64,000 nt of DNA, taken from contig JADZAF010000057.1 of assembly GCA_020852755.1 (NCBI GenBank), positions 1 through 64,000 of the forward strand, given 5' to 3'. The notes below the pieces were generated by a model. It saw nothing but the letters and a program-made list of their open reading frames with translations. It was not told where the DNA came from and searched no databases. The stretch is from Bryobacterales bacterium (GTDB lineage: Bacteria > Acidobacteriota > Terriglobia > Bryobacterales > Bryobacteraceae). Below, in pieces: positions 42,667 to 51,418 of the stretch; the first letter of the stretch is position 1, and each line of letters starts with the position of its first letter. A program made the translations under genes and the position numbers.

Positions 42667-42696
42667 TCCGAACCGTTGTAGAATCGACGGTTCGGA
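42667..42696 (+). promoter_or_regulatory. -10 box within a perfect inverted repeat (rhaM)
   Basis: TCCGAACCG (42667-42675) and CGGTTCGGA (42688-42696) flank a 12-nt spacer with TAGAAT (42679-42684) in its exact centre. The right arm also supplies part of the ribosome site (GGAGG). A second, overlapping dyad AACGGTT (42656-42662) / AACCGTT (42671-42677) lies upstream. It looks like an operator for rhamnose control. Confidence 0.5.
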
Positions 42697-42704
42697 GGCA
42701 CACC

Positions 42705-43022
42705 ATGAAGCGGATCTGTTTCCTGTTGCGCGTGAAGCCGGACCGGCTGGCGGAGTATAAGGAGCGGCACAAAGCGGTCTGGCCGGAGATGCAGGAGGCC
42801 CTCCGGGAGACCGGCTGGCACAATTACTCACTCTTCCTGCGCGACGACGGCCTGCTGGTGGGGTACGTGGAAACCCCCGACTTCCAGGCGGCGCTGGACG
42901 GCATGGCCAGGAAGGAAGTCAACGAGCGCTGGCAGAAGCAGATGGCCGAGTTTTTCGACCTGGGCGGCGAACATGCCGACCGGGCCATGAGCCCGCTCGA
43001 GGAAGTGTTCCACCTCGATTAG
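42705..43022 (+). CDS. rhaM: L-rhamnose mutarotase
   Basis: A 105-residue RhaM (DUF718) that interconverts alpha- and beta-L-rhamnose. The residues of the E. coli active site are conserved at the same numbers: Y18, H22, Y41 and W76. It is a cytosolic dimer. Its stop codon overlaps the stop of the convergent RhaT-like gene (TTAG), so the two genes share their 3' ends. With the transporter it indicates use of L-rhamnose, though isomerase, kinase and aldolase genes are not in the window. Confidence 0.92.
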   Translation: MKRICFLLRVKPDRLAEYKERHKAVWPEMQEALRETGWHNYSLFLRDDGLLVGYVETPDFQAALDGMARKEVNERWQKQMAEFFDLGGEHADRAMSPLEEVFHLD

Positions 43023-44014
43023 CGGGCGCCCAGCGAGATCACGGCCAGAGCGGCGATCATTACGAGGATGCCGGCGGCCAGGTAGCGGGTGGCCTTGCGG
43101 CCCGCGGTTTTCCACTCGCCCGTCAGGATTCCCCAGAAGTTGGCCACCAGCACCTGAGTGGTCATGAATAGCGGCCAGCCCACCGAGGTGCCCAGCGGCC
43201 CCATCCGGGTGGCGCCCAGGCCGTAGAAGAACATGCCGAACATCCACAGGAAGCCCATTACGGCCGTCAGCATCACATTCCGCGCGGTGAAGCCCGCCTT
43301 CTCCGTTTCCGGGCTCTTGCCCATCAGGTAGAGACAGTAGCCGGCGTTGATCAGGAAGCCCGAGGAGATGGCGATGGCGAAGATGGCGATCGAGGCCGTG
43401 GCCGGGTTGGCGCCCGTTCGCGCGGCCTCGGCGGAGATCGGGTCTCCGAAGGCCAGGGCGAAATTCATCATCGGCGAGGTGACCCCGGAGGCGATGCAGA
43501 TCGCCAGACCCCGCCCGAAACTGCCGGCCGGGCGGCGGGCGGCCGACTCCTTCAGCGCGCCGGCCCGGGCGCACAGGGCGATGCCGGCGATCACGATCAC
43601 CAGGCCGAGCAGCAGCACGGCGCCGCGCGAGGAAGCCATCTCGCCGGGGTGCAGCACGGCCAGCGGGACCAGCGAGCCCACCGCGGCAGTCAGCGAGATG
43701 ATCACGGCCACGCCGAGAGCCATGCCGACGCGGGCGATGCCGAGGCCGAACAGCACCGAGCCGATCCCCCAGCCCATCCCGAACAGGGCCGCCAGGGCGA
43801 GGGGGGCGGAACCCACCCGCGCGTACACGCCGCCCGCATCGGGAATCGCGAAGGAAACGATCAGCCAGGGAAACACGATCATGCCGGCGATCGAATAGAA
43901 CAGCCAGCCCATGGCCCACGACCAGCCGCGCAGGTATTTCTGGGGCAGCGGGAAGGTGCCCTGCATGGCGCCGCCCCCCATGGTCAGGAACAGGCCCATC
44001 CAGCTAAAGTTCAT
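43019..44014 (-). CDS. RhaT-like sugar/proton symporter (1)
   Basis: A 331-residue membrane protein with ten helices, of the RhaT family: GTFPLPQKYLRGWSWAMGWL (about 22-41) with the loop typical of RhaT, and GWGIGSVLFGLGIARVGMALG. E. coli RhaT imports L-rhamnose or L-lyxose with protons. Position next to rhaM makes rhamnose the best guess, although the family is broad in Acidobacteria. The ATG at 44014 has GGAGG 5 bases upstream. A second, related transporter lies in the operon at 47963. Confidence 0.85.
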   Translation of the reverse strand: MNFSWMGLFLTMGGGAMQGTFPLPQKYLRGWSWAMGWLFYSIAGMIVFPWLIVSFAIPDAGGVYARVGSAPLALAALFGMGWGIGSVLFGLGIARVGMALGVAVIISLTAAVGSLVPLAVLHPGEMASSRGAVLLLGLVIVIAGIALCARAGALKESAARRPAGSFGRGLAICIASGVTSPMMNFALAFGDPISAEAARTGANPATASIAIFAIAISSGFLINAGYCLYLMGKSPETEKAGFTARNVMLTAVMGFLWMFGMFFYGLGATRMGPLGTSVGWPLFMTTQVLVANFWGILTGEWKTAGRKATRYLAAGILVMIAALAVISLGAR

Positions 44015-44061
44015 GCGGTCCTCCGGACTCCGGTCCCCCATTTCACCACACTCGGATCAAA

Positions 44062-44078
44062 GGGGACAGAGGGAATTA
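44062..44078. repeat. partial copy of the left-edge REP-like element
   Basis: GGGGACAGAGGGAATTA, matching the outer part of the palindrome at 1-44. It has no partner arm here, so it is a half or degenerate copy. It lies between the rhaT-like gene and the apiose-type operon promoter. Confidence 0.5.
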
Positions 44079-44095
44079 CCGGGGTGTGCATCAGC

Positions 44096-44124
44096 TTGAC
44101 GGGGCGACGCCCGGAGTGTACTAT
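44096..44124 (+). promoter_or_regulatory. sigma70-type promoter of the apiose-type operon
   Basis: TTGACG (44096-44101), 17 bp, TACTAT (44119-44124); transcription would start near 44131, right before the GGAGG (44134-44138) of the first gene. A small dyad GGGC-GAC-GCCC (44102-44112) lies in the spacer and may be an operator. Confidence 0.65.
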
Positions 44125-44146
44125 CGCCGTCTCGGAGGAAAGAACC

Positions 44147-44989
44147 TTGACTACCATCGCCCTGCTGGGCGCGGGCGGCAAGATGGGCTGCCGCTGCACC
44201 GACAATCTGAAGAAATCCGACTACGGGGTCCGCCACGTGGAGATCAGCCCGGGCGGCATCGCGGCGCTGGCCGCTCGCGGCATCGCGCCCGTACCCATTG
44301 AAGAAGCGGTGCCGGGAGCCGATGCCGTCATCCTGGCCGTGCCCGACGTCGCTATCGGGAAAGTCTCCCACCAGATCGCGCCTCTGCTCCGGCCCGGCGC
44401 GCTGGTTATCGTCCTCGACGCCGCCGCGCCCTATGCGGGCGAACTGCCGGACCGGACCGACATCGGCTACTTCGTCACGCACCCCTGCCATCCCCCGGTC
44501 TTCAACGACGAGACCGATCCGGAAGCCCGCCGCGACTTCTTCGGAGGCATCAAGGCCCGCCAGCACATCGTGTGCGCGCTGATGCAGGGCCCCGAGGAGG
44601 CCTACGTCCTGGGCGAACAGATTGCCCGCACCATCTTCGCACCCGTCATGCGGGCCCACCGCTGCACCATGGAGCAGATCGCCATCCTGGAGCCCGCCCT
44701 TTCGGAGACCGTGGCCGCCACCTGCGTCACCGTGATCCGGGAGGCCATGGAGGAAGCCATCCGCCGCGGGGTGCCGCGCGAGGCGGCCCGCGACTTCCTG
44801 CTCGGGCATATTCACATCGAGCTGGCCCTGGTCTTCGAGGAGCTGACCACGGCGCGCTTCTCCGACGGCGCGATGAAGGCGATCGAAGAAGCCAAGGCGG
44901 TCCTCTTCCAGCCGGACTGGAAGAAGGTTTTCGAGCCCGAAGAGATCCGCAAGAGCGTCCGCAAGATCACCGCGGCGGCCCGAGCCTGA
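44147..44989 (+). CDS. apnO: D-apionate oxidoisomerase-like dehydrogenase
   Basis: A 280-residue protein with a Rossmann motif GAGGKMG (8-14) and a helical C-terminal domain of the phosphogluconate-dehydrogenase-like type. It resembles ApnO, which oxidises and rearranges D-apionate to 3-oxo-isoapionate with NAD. Family-like parts: FVTHPCHPPVFNDET (99-113), CALMQGPEEAYVLGE (123-137) and EPALSETVAATC (162-173). The start is TTG at 44147, with GGAGG 8 bases upstream; no ATG is available. The call rests on remembered family sequence plus the apsD- and apnL-like neighbours; a generic phosphogluconate-dehydrogenase-like enzyme is the fallback. Confidence 0.75.
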   Translation: MTTIALLGAGGKMGCRCTDNLKKSDYGVRHVEISPGGIAALAARGIAPVPIEEAVPGADAVILAVPDVAIGKVSHQIAPLLRPGALVIVLDAAAPYAGELPDRTDIGYFVTHPCHPPVFNDETDPEARRDFFGGIKARQHIVCALMQGPEEAYVLGEQIARTIFAPVMRAHRCTMEQIAILEPALSETVAATCVTVIREAMEEAIRRGVPREAARDFLLGHIHIELALVFEELTTARFSDGAMKAIEEAKAVLFQPDWKKVFEPEEIRKSVRKITAAARA

Positions 44990-45003
44990 CGTCCGGAGCG
45001 ACT

Positions 45004-46026
45004 ATGAGCAACCTGCGATTTGCCGCCTTCGGGGCGGGATTCTGGGCGCGCTTCCAATTGGCCGGCTGGCGCGAAGCGGGCGGCGCGGACTGCGTGGCTA
45101 TCTACAACCGGACGAGAAGCAAGGCGGAGTCCCTGGCCCGGGAGTTCTCCATCCCCGCGGTTTACGACAATGCGGAAGAACTCCTGGACAGGGAGCGGCT
45201 GGACTTCGTCGACGTCATCACCGATGTGGACACCCACGCGCGCTTCGTTCACCTGGCCGCGGCGCACAAGCTGCCTGTGATCTGCCAGAAGCCCCTGGCG
45301 CCCAGCCTGGCGGAGGCCGAGGGCATGCTGCGGGCCTGCCGCGAGTCCGGAGTTCCCCTGCTGGTGAACGAAAACTGGCGCTGGCAGACTCCCATACGCG
45401 AGCTGAAGAGGGCGCTGGAGGCGGGCGTCATCGGGCGGCCGTTCCGCGCCCGCATCGACATGATCTCCGGCTTCCCGGTGTTCCGGAACCAGCCCTTCCT
45501 GCGCGAACTGAAGCAGTTCATCCTGACCGACCTGGGCAGCCACACCCTGGACGTCGCCCGCTTCCTGATGGGAGAGCCCGACCGGCTCTACTGCCAGACC
45601 CACCGGGTGCATTCCGGCATCCAGGGCGAGGACGTGGCCACCATCATGCTGAGCGTTCCCGGGGCCACGGTGCTGGTGGAGATGGCCTACGCGGAAAACT
45701 ATCTGGAACGCGACCGCTTCCCGGAAACCTTCATCTTCGTGGAAGGCGACCGCGGCTCGGCGGAACTGGCGCCCGATTTCTGGATCCGGGTGACCACCAG
45801 GGAAGGCACGCATGCCCGGCGCTGCCCGCCGCCCCGCTACCCGTGGGCCGACCCCGCTTACGACGTGGTGCATTCCAGCATCGTGCCCTGCCAGGCCAAC
45901 CTGCTGGCGGCGCTCAAGGGCGAGCAAGCGGCGGAAACCAGCGGCGAGGACAACCTGAAAACCGTGCGCCTGGTCTTTTCCTCCTATGAATCCGCGGCCG
46001 CGGGCCGGGCGGTCGATCTGCGATGA
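45004..46026 (+). CDS. apsD: D-apiose dehydrogenase-like Gfo/Idh/MocA enzyme
   Basis: A 340-residue NAD(P)-dependent oxidoreductase: Rossmann GAGFWAR (10-16), the catalytic Lys in CQKPLAPS (K96), NENWRWQTPIRELKRAL and the conserved DLGSHTLDVARFL (about 176-188) holding the family Asp/His. It resembles D-apiose dehydrogenase ApsD, which oxidises D-apiose to apionolactone. Gfo/Idh/MocA enzymes are diverse, so specificity rests mainly on the operon. It starts 14 bases after the apnO-like stop and overlaps the apnL-like gene by ATGA. Confidence 0.75.
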   Translation: MSNLRFAAFGAGFWARFQLAGWREAGGADCVAIYNRTRSKAESLAREFSIPAVYDNAEELLDRERLDFVDVITDVDTHARFVHLAAAHKLPVICQKPLAPSLAEAEGMLRACRESGVPLLVNENWRWQTPIRELKRALEAGVIGRPFRARIDMISGFPVFRNQPFLRELKQFILTDLGSHTLDVARFLMGEPDRLYCQTHRVHSGIQGEDVATIMLSVPGATVLVEMAYAENYLERDRFPETFIFVEGDRGSAELAPDFWIRVTTREGTHARRCPPPRYPWADPAYDVVHSSIVPCQANLLAALKGEQAAETSGEDNLKTVRLVFSSYESAAAGRAVDLR

Positions 46027-47966
46027 CCCGCAACGTCCTCTACTACGGCAGGGAGGAGCCGCTCCCGGAGAAGATCCCGCTGCGCGCCGGGCCGCTCTCG
46101 CTGATTTTTGAACAGGGCCTGCTGCGCTACGTGCGCCTCGGCGATAGCGAAATCCTGCGCGCCGTCTATGCCGCCGTGCGCGATGCCAACTGGGGCACCC
46201 TGCCGAACCGCATCTCCAATCTCTCCGTCCAGCGCGGCGCCGGCACGTTCCAGATTCGCTACGACGTGGAGAACCGGCAGGGCGGCATCGACTTCCGCTG
46301 GGCGGGAAGCATCACGGGCGACGAGCGGGGCACGGTCGTTTTCCGGATGAAGGGCAAGGCGCACTCGACGTTCCGCAAGAACCGCATCGGTCTCTGCGTG
46401 CTGCACCCCATGGATTGCGCGGGCCGGCCCTGCACGGTCGAGAAGACCGGCGGCAGCCGGCAGAGCGGCGCATTCCCGCTGTACATCTCACCCCATCAGC
46501 CGTTCTTCGATATCGCCGCGATCACCCATGAAGTCGCGCCCGGGATTGCCGCCGAGGTGCGCTTCTCGGGCGAGGTCTTCGAAATGGAGGACCAGCGCAA
46601 CTGGACCGACGCCTCCTTCAAGACCTACTGCACCCCGCTGAGCCTGCCTTTCCCCGCGGAAATCAAGGCCGGCACGGAGATCGACCAGTCGGTGACGCTC
46701 ACCCTGCGCGGCACGGTTCCGGAAGTTCCGGCGCGCGCGGCGGGCGGCGCTGTCAGCATCGGATTCTCCGATCTCGGCGCGCGCCCGCTGCCGGCGATCG
46801 GCCTCGGCATAGCCGGCCATGGCGGCGCGCCTGGAGAAAAAGAGGTCGAGCGCCTCAAGGCATTGCACCTCTCCCATCTGCGCGCCGATCTGCGGCTCTC
46901 CGATATCAGCACCGTGGAACGCGCCTGCGCGGAATCCGAAGCGCTGGGCCTTCCGCTCGAGGCGGCTCTCTTCCTCAGCGGCGCGGCGCCCGATGAACTG
47001 CGGCGCCTGGCCGAACACCTCGCCCGGCGCAAACCCCGCATTGCCCGCTGGCTGGTGTTTCACGAAGCGGAGAAATCCACCCGGCCGGAATGGGTTGCGC
47101 TGGCCCGCGAGCACCTGTCCGGCCACGACCGCGCCGCGGCCTTTGTTTCCGGCACCAACGCTTACTTCACGGAACTGAACCGGGAACGGCCTGAAACCGC
47201 GCTTTTGGACGGCGCTTGTTTCTCCATCAATCCGCAGGTGCACGCCTTTGACAACGACACGCTGGTAGAGAACCTGGCCGCGCAGGCCGCGGCGGTGGCT
47301 TCGGCGCACCAGTTCCTGGGCGCGCTTCCCGTCGTGATCTCGCCGGTCACCTTGACGCCGCGCTTCAACCCGTCCGCGACCGGCCCGGACGCCGCGCCCC
47401 CGCCCGGCGACTTGCCGTCCCAGGTGGATCCCCGGCAGATGTCGCTCTTCGGAGCGGGCTGGACGGCCGGCAGCCTCAAGCACCTGGCTGAAGCCGGCGT
47501 GGCAAGCGTCACCTACTATGAGACCTCCGGCTGGCACGGTGTCATGGAGACCGGGACCGGTTCTGCTCTCCCGCAACGTTTTCAATCCATTCCCGGCGGC
47601 GTGTTTCCTCTCTATCACGTACTGGCTGATGCAGGGGAGTTCCGCGGTGGGGAAGTTCTTCCTTCCCGCTCCAGCCATCCGTTGCAGGCGGAAGTTCTCG
47701 TCCTGCGCCGTGAGGGCCATCTGCGCATTCTGGTCGCCAGCTTTCAGCCGGAAGTGCAGTCCGTCCGGTTGAGCGCCGCGGCGCTTGGGCGGAGTGTGCG
47801 GCTCCGGACTCTGGACGAAACCAGCGCCGCGCGGGCCATGGCGGCGCCGGAGCAGTTCCGGCAGGAGCCGGGACAGCTCATCGAAATCACCGGCCAGGAG
47901 CTGGAACTGAGCCTGCGGCCGTATGCGGTGGCGCGGATCGATACATCACTGAAGGAGAGTCCATGA
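46023..47966 (+). CDS. apnL: D-apionate lactonase-like protein
   Basis: A 647-residue protein without signal or membrane segment. Three parts are apparent: an N-terminal beta domain (about 1-230; LRAVYAAVRDANWGT, NRIGLCVLHPMD, YISPHQPFFDI), a TIM-barrel-like centre (about 240-520; GACFSINPQVHAFD and SVTYYETSGWHGV) and a C-terminal beta domain. The layout and the HPMD/SPHQPF signatures correspond to ApnL, which opens apionolactone to D-apionate. This is the most distinctive member of the cluster. ATGA overlaps join it to both neighbours. Confidence 0.8.
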   Translation: MTRNVLYYGREEPLPEKIPLRAGPLSLIFEQGLLRYVRLGDSEILRAVYAAVRDANWGTLPNRISNLSVQRGAGTFQIRYDVENRQGGIDFRWAGSITGDERGTVVFRMKGKAHSTFRKNRIGLCVLHPMDCAGRPCTVEKTGGSRQSGAFPLYISPHQPFFDIAAITHEVAPGIAAEVRFSGEVFEMEDQRNWTDASFKTYCTPLSLPFPAEIKAGTEIDQSVTLTLRGTVPEVPARAAGGAVSIGFSDLGARPLPAIGLGIAGHGGAPGEKEVERLKALHLSHLRADLRLSDISTVERACAESEALGLPLEAALFLSGAAPDELRRLAEHLARRKPRIARWLVFHEAEKSTRPEWVALAREHLSGHDRAAAFVSGTNAYFTELNRERPETALLDGACFSINPQVHAFDNDTLVENLAAQAAAVASAHQFLGALPVVISPVTLTPRFNPSATGPDAAPPPGDLPSQVDPRQMSLFGAGWTAGSLKHLAEAGVASVTYYETSGWHGVMETGTGSALPQRFQSIPGGVFPLYHVLADAGEFRGGEVLPSRSSHPLQAEVLVLRREGHLRILVASFQPEVQSVRLSAAALGRSVRLRTLDETSAARAMAAPEQFRQEPGQLIEITGQELELSLRPYAVARIDTSLKESP

Positions 47967-48985
47967 ACGGGAACCTGGGCTGGGGCATCGCCGGAGTGCT
48001 GCTGGGCGGTTTGCTCAACGGCAGCTTCGTGGCGCCCATGAAGCGGCTGCACGCCTGGAAATGGGAGAACAGCTGGTTCGTCTATTCGGTTTCGGGTCTG
48101 CTCCTCGTGCCCTGGCTGGTGGCCCTGGCGGTGGTGCCGGAACTGGGCGCGATCTTCGTTCAGACCTCCGGGGGCACGCTGCTGAAGGTGCTGCTGTTCG
48201 GATTCGGCTGGGGCGTTGGTTCGGTGCTGTTCGGCCTCGGGGTCAGCCGCATGGGACTCTCGGTCGGTTACGGCATCATCCTGGGATTGATCGCGCCCAT
48301 CGGCACCTTCCTGCCGCTGGTCGTGCTGCACCCGGAGCGCCTGTGGACGCGGCAGGGCCTTGCCCTGGTGATCGGGACGCTGATCGTGATCGGCGGCATC
48401 GTGTTGTGCGCGGCGGCCGGCGGCATCCGCGAGCGGGCGGTCAAGCCTGCTGCTGAAGGAGCCGCGCGGAGCGGGTATGGCACGGGGCTGCTGATTTGCA
48501 TTCTGGCCGGCATCTTCTCGCCGATGCTGAATTTCGCTTTCGTATTCGGCGAGGAGTTGCAGCAGCGGGCGCTGGCGGCGGGCGCCGGCACGGCCATGGC
48601 TTCGAATGCCATCTGGTCGCTGTGCCTGACGGCCGGTTTCATCGCCAATGCCGGCTACGCCGCCATCCTGCTGCGGCGGAACGGGACCTGGAGGCTTTTC
48701 TCGCCGGACAAGGCCCCGGCCGGGCACTGGATCGGCGGCAGTCTCATGGGCATCATCTGCTTCGCCAGCTTCATGACCTACGGTTCGGGCGCCACCGCTC
48801 TCGGCGATCTGGGCGGCATCGTGGGCTGGCCGCTGTTCATGGCCATGAGCCTGATCACCTCGAACCTGCTGGGCCTGCTGACGGGCGAATGGGCGGGCGC
48901 GCCGAAGAAGGCGTACCTGTATTCGCTGGCGGGCATCGGCCTGCTGATCGTGGCCATCACCATCATCTCGAGAGGCAACGCATGA
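47963..48985 (+). CDS. RhaT-like transporter (2), candidate apiose/apionate importer
   Basis: A 340-residue, ten-helix member of the RhaT/DMT group: GSFVAPMKRLHAWKWENSW (about 20-38), GWGVGSVLFGLGVSRMGLS and an ending close to the transporter at 43019 (GWPLFMAMSLITSNLLGLLTGEW against GWPLFMTTQVLVANFWGILTGEW, split here by natural variation). Being translationally coupled to the lactonase upstream and the TIM-barrel gene downstream (ATGA both sides), it should import the substrate of this pathway rather than rhamnose. Direct evidence for specificity is lacking. Confidence 0.84.
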   Translation: MNGNLGWGIAGVLLGGLLNGSFVAPMKRLHAWKWENSWFVYSVSGLLLVPWLVALAVVPELGAIFVQTSGGTLLKVLLFGFGWGVGSVLFGLGVSRMGLSVGYGIILGLIAPIGTFLPLVVLHPERLWTRQGLALVIGTLIVIGGIVLCAAAGGIRERAVKPAAEGAARSGYGTGLLICILAGIFSPMLNFAFVFGEELQQRALAAGAGTAMASNAIWSLCLTAGFIANAGYAAILLRRNGTWRLFSPDKAPAGHWIGGSLMGIICFASFMTYGSGATALGDLGGIVGWPLFMAMSLITSNLLGLLTGEWAGAPKKAYLYSLAGIGLLIVAITIISRGNA

Positions 48986-49794
48986 AGCTGGGCATTGGCG
49001 CCTACACCTACATGTGGGCCATCGGCCTTCCCGGGGCCGAGCCCGAGAGCCCGATGAGCTGGCGGGAGCTGTTCACGCAGGCGCGGGCGTTCGGGGTCCG
49101 CGTGGTGCAGTTCGGACCCAACCTGCCGCTGGAGAAACTTCCGGAAGCCGAACTGGACGCCCTCGCCCGGCAGGCGCGCGAGTGGAACCTGGAGATCGAG
49201 GCGGGCACGCGCGGCATCGACCCGGAGCCGCTGCGGCGTTCCATCGCCGTCGCCCGGCGCTGCGGCGCGACCCTGCTTCGCTCGGTGCCCGAGGTCGGCC
49301 GCGGGGAGATCCCTTCACCCGAAGCTTTCGTCGCCAGCGTCCGCTGCGTCCTGCCCGACCTGGAGGCAGCCGGGATGCGGCTCTCGCTCGAAAACACACG
49401 GATTCCCGCAGCGCAGCTCAGCCAGGCGATCGACGCGATCGGCAGTTCGCTGGTGGGCATCACTCTGGATACCGTCAACTCCCTGGCGATTCCCGAAGGG
49501 ACCGAGCAGGTGGCCCGCACCCTGGCCCGCCACACGTTCTGCCTGCACCTGAAGGACTTTGTGGTCTTCCGCGAGTGGCACATGGCGGGCTTTCGCGTGG
49601 AAGGCCGCCCGGCCGGGCAGGGACAGCTCAACGTGCCCTGGCTGCTCAGCCTGCTGAAGGCCGCCGGCCGCTCCCCGAACGCCATTCTGGAACTTTGGAC
49701 GCCGGAGCAGGCCACGCTCGCGGAAACCATCGCGCTCGAGCGGCGCTGGGCGGAAGAAAGCATTTCCTACCTGCGCCGCCACATTCCCGATTGA
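48982..49794 (+). CDS. xylose-isomerase-like TIM-barrel protein, candidate 3-oxo-isoapionate decarboxylase
   Basis: A 270-residue AP-endonuclease-2/sugar isomerase-type barrel. The expected metal ligands are E137 in LSLENTR, D163 in TLDTVNS, H189 in FCLHLKD and E237 in ILELWT. Members isomerise, epimerise or decarboxylate sugars and sugar acids. In published apiose pathways OiaC, of this fold, decarboxylates 3-oxo-isoapionate to L-erythrulose; the operon makes that the best candidate role, and a sugar isomerase is the alternative. ATGA overlap with the transporter gene. An erythrulose kinase is not in the window. Confidence 0.78.
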   Translation: MKLGIGAYTYMWAIGLPGAEPESPMSWRELFTQARAFGVRVVQFGPNLPLEKLPEAELDALARQAREWNLEIEAGTRGIDPEPLRRSIAVARRCGATLLRSVPEVGRGEIPSPEAFVASVRCVLPDLEAAGMRLSLENTRIPAAQLSQAIDAIGSSLVGITLDTVNSLAIPEGTEQVARTLARHTFCLHLKDFVVFREWHMAGFRVEGRPAGQGQLNVPWLLSLLKAAGRSPNAILELWTPEQATLAETIALERRWAEESISYLRRHIPD

Positions 49795-49857
49795 GCGCAA
49801 ACCCGCTTGTAACCGCGGCCGCGAAGTGGCAGTCTTGTCTGGGGAGGGAGAGCACTG

Positions 49858-51261
49858 ATGCGCAGGAGAGCTTTCATCCGATCGATGGCCGCGGCCCCCG
49901 CCGCCGGCCTGTTTCACTTCCCTTGCGGATTCGTCCCGCAAGCGCCGGCGCAGCCGCGCGGCGGGATGGCGCAGGCCGGTCCCTTCAGCCCGAGCGAGGG
50001 TGCAAACAATCCGTTCGGCGTGGCGCAGGGCGTACATCCCGGCAGAGTGGCGTGGGTCCGCGACACGAAAGCCACGCGCTGGGACGGCACGACCGGAAAA
50101 TGGTGGGAGGACGCCTACAGCGATCAGGCGGCAGCCGCCCGCATGATGTCCCGGGTTCTCAGGGATCTGACCGGCCGGAAAAACGACAAACAGGCCTGGG
50201 ACACCCTGTTCCGCCACTTCAATGAAACGCACCGGGCGGGAGGCTCCGGGTACCGTCCAGGGGAAAAGATCGCCGTCAAGATCAACTGCAATCAGGACCG
50301 CTCCGCCGAGTGGGGCGTTCCGCGGGCCGGCGGTCCTCCGGGCGGCTTTCGCGGCGGACCTCCCCGGCCGCCCTTGAACGGGCTGCCCAGCCCCCACGTC
50401 GTGGCGGCCCTGGTGAACCAGCTGATCCAGGCGGGGGGCGTGCGCGGCGAGGACATCCTGCTCTTCGAAGTCGCCCAGGGGCGCAACATCGGCCGGCCCA
50501 TCTATGAACGGATCCGGGCCAATTCCAATCCTCAGTTCCAGCAGGTCCGGTTCCTGGTCAACAACGACTACGGATTGGGCGGGCGGCTATCGCCGGAGCC
50601 CGACGAGTCCCACCCCATCCATTTCTCAAAGGCGGAAGTGCCGGTGGGCTACCTGCCGCGCCAGGTGACCGAGGCGAAGTACATGATCAACCTGGCCATC
50701 CTGCGGGCGCACGGGATGGCGGGCCTGACCCTGACCGGGAAGAATCATTTCGGATCGGTTCACTTTCCGAATGACGGCGGCTGGACTCCCAGGGTCCTGC
50801 ATCCCCAGGTGCTGCGGACTCAGGCCATGGGCTCCTACAACTGCCTGGTGGATTTGATGGGGCATCCGCACCTGGGAGGCAAGAGCATGCTCTATATGCT
50901 CGACGGGCTCTATGCGTCGGCGCATAACGAGGGCAACGTGATCCGCTTCGCCTCCCTGGGAGACACCTGGGCCGCCAGTCTGCTGGCCAGCCAGGATCCC
51001 GTGGCGATTGATTCGGTCGGGCTCGACATTCTGAGGAACGAGCCGCGCGCCACCGAAGTCCGGGGCAACGCCGACAACTATCTGCACGAAGCCGCGCAGG
51101 CCGCCCGGCCGCCCTCCGGCACGGTATACGATCCGGGCAAGACCGGCCGGTCGATCGCCAGTCTCGGCGTGCACGAACACTGGAACAACGCCGCCGACCG
51201 AAAGTACTCGCGCAACCTGGGGCGAAAAGAAGGCATAGAGCTGATCGCCGCGCTGGGGTAG
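49858..51261 (+). CDS. Tat-exported DUF362 protein
   Basis: A 467-residue protein with a Tat-type N-terminus (RRRAFIRSMAAAPAAG), a Gly/Pro-rich patch (about 160-180) and the DUF362 core: AVKINCNQD, SPHVVAALVNQLIQAGG, YMINLAILRAHGMAGLTLTGKNHFGSV (in two halves) and LASQDPVAIDSVGLDIL. DUF362 proteins are often fused to ferredoxins and have no established reaction; this one has no iron-sulfur motif. It lies 63 bp after the apiose-type operon, with its own GGGAGGGAG upstream, and may be a read-through member. Confidence 0.83.
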   Translation: MRRRAFIRSMAAAPAAGLFHFPCGFVPQAPAQPRGGMAQAGPFSPSEGANNPFGVAQGVHPGRVAWVRDTKATRWDGTTGKWWEDAYSDQAAAARMMSRVLRDLTGRKNDKQAWDTLFRHFNETHRAGGSGYRPGEKIAVKINCNQDRSAEWGVPRAGGPPGGFRGGPPRPPLNGLPSPHVVAALVNQLIQAGGVRGEDILLFEVAQGRNIGRPIYERIRANSNPQFQQVRFLVNNDYGLGGRLSPEPDESHPIHFSKAEVPVGYLPRQVTEAKYMINLAILRAHGMAGLTLTGKNHFGSVHFPNDGGWTPRVLHPQVLRTQAMGSYNCLVDLMGHPHLGGKSMLYMLDGLYASAHNEGNVIRFASLGDTWAASLLASQDPVAIDSVGLDILRNEPRATEVRGNADNYLHEAAQAARPPSGTVYDPGKTGRSIASLGVHEHWNNAADRKYSRNLGRKEGIELIAALG

Positions 51262-51418
51262 GCCGAACGGGAACCGGCCCGCGCAGGTTCACGCGGCAGC
51301 ATAGGCCTCAACCGGCAGGAAGTGGGCTGTTTCCGGCAGGGGGCGGCGAGAGTGACGTCACGGCGTATTGAAACGTGCGCCACAATCGGGCTGGAACCGT
51401 AACTCGCCTCTTACGCAT

